Origin: Acidobacteriota bacterium
GTDB taxonomy: Bacteria; Acidobacteriota; Terriglobia; Acidiferrales; UBA7541
NCBI GenBank assembly: GCA_003167215.1
Contig: PMTV01000066.1
Coordinates: 1-60,387 of the forward strand
Length of the DNA: 60,387 bases
Reading direction: 5' to 3'
In this document: positions 56,479 through 60,387 of the stretch, piece by piece
Layout of the letters: every line of letters begins with the position of its first letter
Position numbering within the stretch: position 1 is the first letter of the stretch
Program-made: the position numbers and the translations under genes
Notes under the pieces: model-generated
The model's database searches: none
The model's input: the letters and a program-made list of their open reading frames with translations, nothing else
What the model was told of the DNA's origin: nothing

Positions 56479-56666
56479 TCCGGCAAACTTCTAAAGCTGG
56501 CGAGGCACTCGCGTTCTCCGACCTGTACCGACGGTCAGTTTCCGGAGTAAGCAAGCCTGAACCTTTTCGACGTTGCCTTGATTTGCAGCACGCGCCTACA
56601 GTGTATCTACATTGGTCCTCCGGGACCGATTCCGCGTCGCAACGACATCGAAGGAGGATCGAAATT

Positions 56667-57179
56667 ATGTGGACAAAGCAGCCCCAAAGCGAAGCTCCAG
56701 GGTATTCTCCGGCGCCTTCAACGCCATTATCTCCGGCATCGCAAGCCGCATCTCCGGGCACTAATTATCCTGCCCGGCAGAGCGCGCCGACCGCGCGCAA
56801 TGTGGCCTGCCTTGGCGAAAGCATCGAGGTCAAGGGCAAGATCTCGGGCGAAGAAGATTTGCAGGTTGACGGAAAGGTAGAGGGTCCTATTGCACTTCAG
56901 GGCCAGCGCCTCACCGTGGGACGCACCGGGCATTTGAATTCGGAAGTGATCGCGCGCGAAGTGGTGGTGTATGGCAAGGTCCACGGCAACCTCCGCGCCA
57001 GCGACCGCGTGGAGATCAAGAAAGATGGCTCAGTGACCGGCGACGTGATTACCGCCCGCATCAGCATCGAGGACGGCGCCTTTTTCAAGGGCCGCATCGA
57101 GATCGAACGCGGCAAGCAGGCTTCATCGAAAGAGGAATTCGAAGGCAACACTGTCTCGGCAGGGGCTGCGGCAAATTAA
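56667..57179 (+). CDS. bactofilin (polymer-forming cytoskeletal protein)
   Basis: 170 residues from ATG 56667, with AAGGAGG (56651-56657) ten bases ahead. A Pro/Ala/Ser-rich N-terminal tail of about 50 residues precedes the bactofilin core with NVACLGESIEVKGKISGEED, QVDGKVEGPI and repeated V.G...G strands of the right-handed beta-helix. Bactofilins polymerise into filaments affecting cell shape or envelope. It follows the STAS gene by 189 bases. Confidence 0.93.
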   Translation: MWTKQPQSEAPGYSPAPSTPLSPASQAASPGTNYPARQSAPTARNVACLGESIEVKGKISGEEDLQVDGKVEGPIALQGQRLTVGRTGHLNSEVIAREVVVYGKVHGNLRASDRVEIKKDGSVTGDVITARISIEDGAFFKGRIEIERGKQASSKEEFEGNTVSAGAAAN

Positions 57180-57240
57180 GCCGCAGTCTCCGCCACTATT
57201 TCGGGTTGAAACTCCAGACTCCGACGGGCCGGGAAGAATG

Positions 57241-57678
57241 TCAGTCGTTCTCGCGCTTGTCTCGGTATTCGCCCGGAACGTCGTCTTCCGGAACTTCGTG
57301 GGTCCTGACTTCGCCTTGATCGGCGTCCGGAGCATTCTCGACGCCACTCACGACTTCAGCCTCAAAGGCTTGTCCCTCTTCCGCCAATTCTTCCACGCTC
57401 TCGGAATCCACGTCTTCTTTCCTTGGCAAACCTTGAATATCACCGGATTGTCCGCCGGCATTGGGCCCCAGGCCGCGGCGGCCTTGGCGGTACATGCCGG
57501 AATTCACTTCGCTGGTGCGGCCGGCAGGTTCGGGAACATTCCGGCGCACGGAGCTTTCCGCGCGGATAGACTGTTTCTTCTGAGCCGGTTTTTTAGCTTT
57601 TGCCTTTTTCTTTAGGACCTTTTTCGGAGTCCTTTTCTTGGAAGTCGTCTTCTTGCGGGCCTTCTTTTTGGTTGGCAT
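57241..57678 (-). CDS. Lys-rich / acidic bipartite protein
   Basis: 145 residues. The first 40 are almost only Lys, Arg, Thr and Ala (KKKARKKTTSKKRTPKK), like H1-type DNA-binding tails. The rest is acidic with a block DSESVEELAEEGQAFEAEVV that looks conserved, then NAPDADQGEV. A nucleic acid-binding tail with a protein-binding domain is suggested; the function is not known. Confidence 0.7.
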   Translation of the reverse strand: MPTKKKARKKTTSKKRTPKKVLKKKAKAKKPAQKKQSIRAESSVRRNVPEPAGRTSEVNSGMYRQGRRGLGPNAGGQSGDIQGLPRKEDVDSESVEELAEEGQAFEAEVVSGVENAPDADQGEVRTHEVPEDDVPGEYRDKREND

Positions 57679-57840
57679 CCGAAAAGTCTATCACTACCAA
57701 ATGATGCGGACAACGCGCGGCTTTTGCCAGGTGGTTTGTCTCGGAAGTTTACGGTGTTCTATTGACCGGGCGGCTGAGCAAGGTAGAGTCTTCCAGTGAG
57801 GCTCAGCATCTAACGACTAGCTCAGTAATTTCCAAATTCT

Positions 57841-59754
57841 ATGGCCTCTGAAAATAAGCCTGGCGCAGCCGGCAAATCCGCGAAGCCGAAGTTCGACTGG
57901 AAACTCCTGCCCGACGTCCTGGCGCTCCTAAAACCAAGGCGCACAATTCTCGCGCTTGGCTTCGTATTGATGATTATCAACCGCTCGTCCGGGTTGATAC
58001 TCCCTGCTTCCACAAAATACCTCGTGGACGACGTCATTACCAAAAAACAAATAAACCTCTTATTGCCGATCGTGATTGCCGTGGTCGCAGCGACAATCGT
58101 TCAAGGCCTCACATCGTATGCGCTGACGCAGCTCCTTTCGAAATCCTCGCAGCGCATGATTACGGAACTTCGCGTCAAGGTTCAGGCGCATGTCGGGCGC
58201 TTGCCCGTATCGTTCTACGACGCAAACAAAACCGGCGTCCTGGTCTCGCGCATCATGAGCGATGTCGAAGGCGTGCGAAACCTCATTGGCACCGGGCTCA
58301 TTGAGTTTGCCGGGGGAATTTTGACTGCGGTTTTTGCGATGGTCGTCCTCCTGCGGATCAGCCCCAGCATGACCGCCGTGGCGTTTGCCGTTCTCTTGGT
58401 TTTTGCTTTGGGATTGAACCGTGCGTTCAAGACGATTCGCCCTATCTTTCGCGCGAGGCCGAAGATCAATGCAGAAGTTACCGGCAGGCTCACGGAATCT
58501 CTAGGCGGCGTGCGCGTGGTGAAGGGTTACCACGCTGAAGCGCGCGAGGAGAAAGTTTTCGCGGCCGGAGTCCAAAGGCTGCTCGATAACGTTTTGAAGA
58601 CTCTCACGGCGACGTCGTTGATGAGCCTTTCCGCCACCAGCCTGATGGGTATCGTCAGCGCGGCGATTATGTTCCTCGGAGCGCGGCATATTCTGGCCGG
58701 CACCATGACGCTCGGCGTTTTTCTCGAATACACAATTTTTCTCGGCTTGCTCGTTGCGCCGGTGTTTCAAATCGTAGGAATCGGCCCGCAGATCACAGAG
58801 GCCCTGGCCGGCCTCGAACGCACGCGGGAAGTTCTGAACGAAAATCTCGAAGATGAAAGTCCGAATCGCACGGAGCGGCTGGGCCGCATCACCGGCCAGG
58901 TGATATTCGAGAATGTCGGTTTTTCGTACGATACCGGAAAACCTGTGCTGCACGATGTCAGCTTTCAATCAGAACCGGGAACTGTGACGGCATTGGTGGG
59001 CCCGTCCGGAGCGGGTAAATCCACGGTTATCGGGCTGATCGCTGCGTTCTACGTGCCTACCAGCGGCCGCATACTCGTCGATGGACATGACCTCTCGCTC
59101 GTGCGTCTTGATTCCTACCGCTCGCAATTAGGAGTGGTGTTGCAGGAAACCTTCTTATTCGACGGGACCATTCGCGAAAACGTCGCTTTCTCGCGCCCCG
59201 ATTCCAGCGAAGAGGAGATTCTCGCAGCCTGCCACATTGCGCGCGTGGATGAGTTTGCCGAGACGTTCGAGAAAAAGTACGACACGATCGTAGGCGAGCG
59301 CGGCGTGAAACTTTCGGGAGGCCAGCGGCAGCGCGTTTCAATTGCTCGCGCAATATTGGCCGATCCGCGCATTCTGATTCTGGACGAGGCCACCTCCAGC
59401 CTGGATTCCGAGTCGGAGGCGTTCATTCAGGAAGGGCTGCGCTACTTGATGAGCGGCCGTACTACTTTCGTTATCGCGCACCGGCTATCCACCGTGCGAC
59501 GCAGCGATCAAATCCTGGTGCTGGAGGCGGGGCGAATCGTCGAGCGCGGCACGCACGCGTCGCTCTACGCCAAAGGTGGCCGCTACTACGATCTCTATAC
59601 CAAGCAACATGGTGTGGAATCCAATTTGTTTCTCGCTCCGGGAGAGGGCGGCACCGAATCGAAGGACGGACAAAACTCCGAGATCGAATCCACGTCTAAC
59701 GCCGGCGCTTCGGCGCTGCCGGAGGCAATTCGCATAATACGCGGGCAAAACTGA
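57841..59754 (+). CDS. MsbA-like ABC exporter (fused membrane and ATPase domains)
   Basis: 637 residues. A six-helix exporter domain (about 35-335) is followed by an ATPase domain with Walker A GPSGAGKST, Q-loop, signature LSGGQRQR and Walker B ILILDEATSSLD. A tail of about 40 residues follows. It is a half-transporter that would form a homodimer. Substrate could be lipid, glycolipid or drug. It stands alone between two minus-strand genes. Confidence 0.94.
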   Translation: MASENKPGAAGKSAKPKFDWKLLPDVLALLKPRRTILALGFVLMIINRSSGLILPASTKYLVDDVITKKQINLLLPIVIAVVAATIVQGLTSYALTQLLSKSSQRMITELRVKVQAHVGRLPVSFYDANKTGVLVSRIMSDVEGVRNLIGTGLIEFAGGILTAVFAMVVLLRISPSMTAVAFAVLLVFALGLNRAFKTIRPIFRARPKINAEVTGRLTESLGGVRVVKGYHAEAREEKVFAAGVQRLLDNVLKTLTATSLMSLSATSLMGIVSAAIMFLGARHILAGTMTLGVFLEYTIFLGLLVAPVFQIVGIGPQITEALAGLERTREVLNENLEDESPNRTERLGRITGQVIFENVGFSYDTGKPVLHDVSFQSEPGTVTALVGPSGAGKSTVIGLIAAFYVPTSGRILVDGHDLSLVRLDSYRSQLGVVLQETFLFDGTIRENVAFSRPDSSEEEILAACHIARVDEFAETFEKKYDTIVGERGVKLSGGQRQRVSIARAILADPRILILDEATSSLDSESEAFIQEGLRYLMSGRTTFVIAHRLSTVRRSDQILVLEAGRIVERGTHASLYAKGGRYYDLYTKQHGVESNLFLAPGEGGTESKDGQNSEIESTSNAGASALPEAIRIIRGQN

Positions 59755-59797
59755 CCGCTGCCGCGCCAAAATCTCGAATCTAACGGCAGTTTTGTGG

Positions 59798-60130
59798 CTA
59801 GGAAATTTTCCATCCAGACGGTGGGGAACTGATGGGCCAAAATTCCGGCGCTGGTTTCAGGAACTCGATGGCTACTTGCGCCAGGCCGGCGTGTTCGCGC
59901 CCCATGAAGGAAACTCTGCCCTCTCGCTCGTCCCAAGTTTTGGGATTCAATAGCGTCACTTTCTGGCCTATGGCAACTTTCGTTCCCAACATCACGAGCG
60001 CCCCATGCGCGCTCACTGTCACGGTAAAAGTCTCTTCCTGAAACGGCCTGTGATCCTCAGATTCCCCGCGGATCTCCACAGCAAGGTCCGCTAAAACACG
60101 TTCGCTCCTTCGGTGCTCCGGCTGTGCCAT
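59798..60130 (-). CDS. PilZ-like domain protein, paralogue of the gene at 5072
   Basis: 110 residues. RRSERVLADLAVEIRG opens a PilZ-like barrel with SAHGALVML and AIEFLKPAPEFWPISSPP. The final FW.I..PP..W block is shared with the protein at 5072-5494, pointing to a sub-family. Cyclic di-GMP binding motifs are degenerate in the second position. Confidence 0.65.
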   Translation of the reverse strand: MAQPEHRRSERVLADLAVEIRGESEDHRPFQEETFTVTVSAHGALVMLGTKVAIGQKVTLLNPKTWDEREGRVSFMGREHAGLAQVAIEFLKPAPEFWPISSPPSGWKIS

Positions 60131-60328
60131 TGGAGTGCGCCCCCATTCGCGTACGCCCGCTCAGTTCGAGCCTGCTTACTATTGTCTAAATTCGGGCAAA
60201 GATGGGAAAAACCGCAGCGCGGGTATCGCCGGAGTAAACCTTGCCTGGAACTCGCGATGTGGCAGAAAGAGCTACGGTCGCGTGAGGGTAGCAAATGGCT
60301 GCAGCAATTCGCCGCGGAAATCGAAGGA
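60131..60328. other. 198-base region between the PilZ-like gene and the tRNA
   Basis: No gene or clear signal is seen. It is upstream of the PilZ-like gene and downstream of the tRNA. Confidence 0.4.
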
Positions 60329-60387
60329 TGGTGCTCGAGGAGGGAATCGAACCCACACGGCCTTGCGGCCACCGGATTTTGAGTCCG
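60329..60387 (-). tRNA. tRNA-Leu (anticodon CAA), 3' part
   Basis: Reading on the minus strand, the anticodon loop CTCAAAA with CAA, a long variable arm (GGTGGCCGCAAGGCCGT), T arm GTTCGAT and acceptor strand CTCGAGC-A-CCA are present. CCA is encoded. The 5' part, D arm and first acceptor strand lie outside the window. Confidence 0.85.

Noticed and set aside
60113-60382. Plus-strand frame across the tRNA-Leu
   Set aside because: Its C-terminus is the typical antisense translation of a tRNA, which is a known false call.

Overview
The window is about 60 kb of a GC-rich, gene-dense bacterial chromosome that most resembles Acidobacteriota, probably the Terriglobia side. This is inferred from the family mix: an ADOP-type MacB/FtsX permease, two adjacent Ser/Thr kinases carrying PD40 or FlgO/TPR C-termini, tandem DUF507 genes, BshB1 of bacillithiol synthesis, a YXWGXW repeat protein, a carboxypeptidase-regulatory-domain protein and several PilZ/bactofilin/STAS proteins. 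No prophage, insertion sequence, CRISPR array or rRNA operon was seen. A partial tRNA-Leu(CAA) lies at the right edge and the N-terminus of a methylmalonyl-CoA mutase-type gene at the left edge.

Layout. 1-5.5 kb: start of the mutase gene, a TolC-type outer-membrane factor, a TPM-domain protein / nucleotidyltransferase / LemA trio, and a PilZ-like protein. 5.9-9.7 kb: the classic phoH-ybeY-corC-era block. 9.7-14.1 kb: an NtrX/NtrY-like two-component pair behind a Nth-like glycosylase, with a GTGA overlap. 14.3-18.8 kb: serC, two DUF507 genes, a lipid-poor M48 protease, a small leaderless gene and bshB1. 18.9-29.2 kb: an ADOP permease with a decayed N-terminal prefix, secreted proteins, an ion channel with an unusual filter, a truncated Ig/propeller lipoprotein, a zinc alcohol dehydrogenase, an SDR and a DUF3303 gene. 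29.2-33.3 kb: aceE, a Nudix hydrolase and a BtuF-like protein without signal peptide. 33.4-41.2 kb: two Ser/Thr kinases and an S9 peptidase fused to an extra C-terminal domain. 41.3-50.6 kb: a small zinc-ribbon gene, a CarboxypepD_reg protein, a polytopic membrane protein, a UGA-containing peroxiredoxin-like gene, an OmpA/PEGA protein, a GNAT protein, a quinone-reductase-like dehydrogenase and ispG. 50.7-60.1 kb: a signalling and envelope region with XRE, GGDEF, a 50-residue secreted peptide ahead of a 7TM operon, an S24-like regulator, PilZ, STAS, bactofilin, a Lys-rich protein, an MsbA-like exporter and another PilZ-like protein.

The most striking observation is at 44609-45157. A PRXL2/AhpC-TSA_2 type peroxiredoxin gene has an in-frame TGA exactly where the first cysteine of its CxxC motif belongs, followed at the right distance by a compact GC hairpin with G in the apical loop. 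It is best read as a selenoprotein. Second is a recurring promoter pattern: several genes (17843, 33387, 36127, 41584, 44609, era, ispG) have a -10 hexamer only 5 to 11 bases before the start codon and no Shine-Dalgarno, implying leaderless or nearly leaderless mRNAs. Third is the small secreted peptide gene at 52561 with its downstream 7TM operon, a possible undescribed signalling unit.
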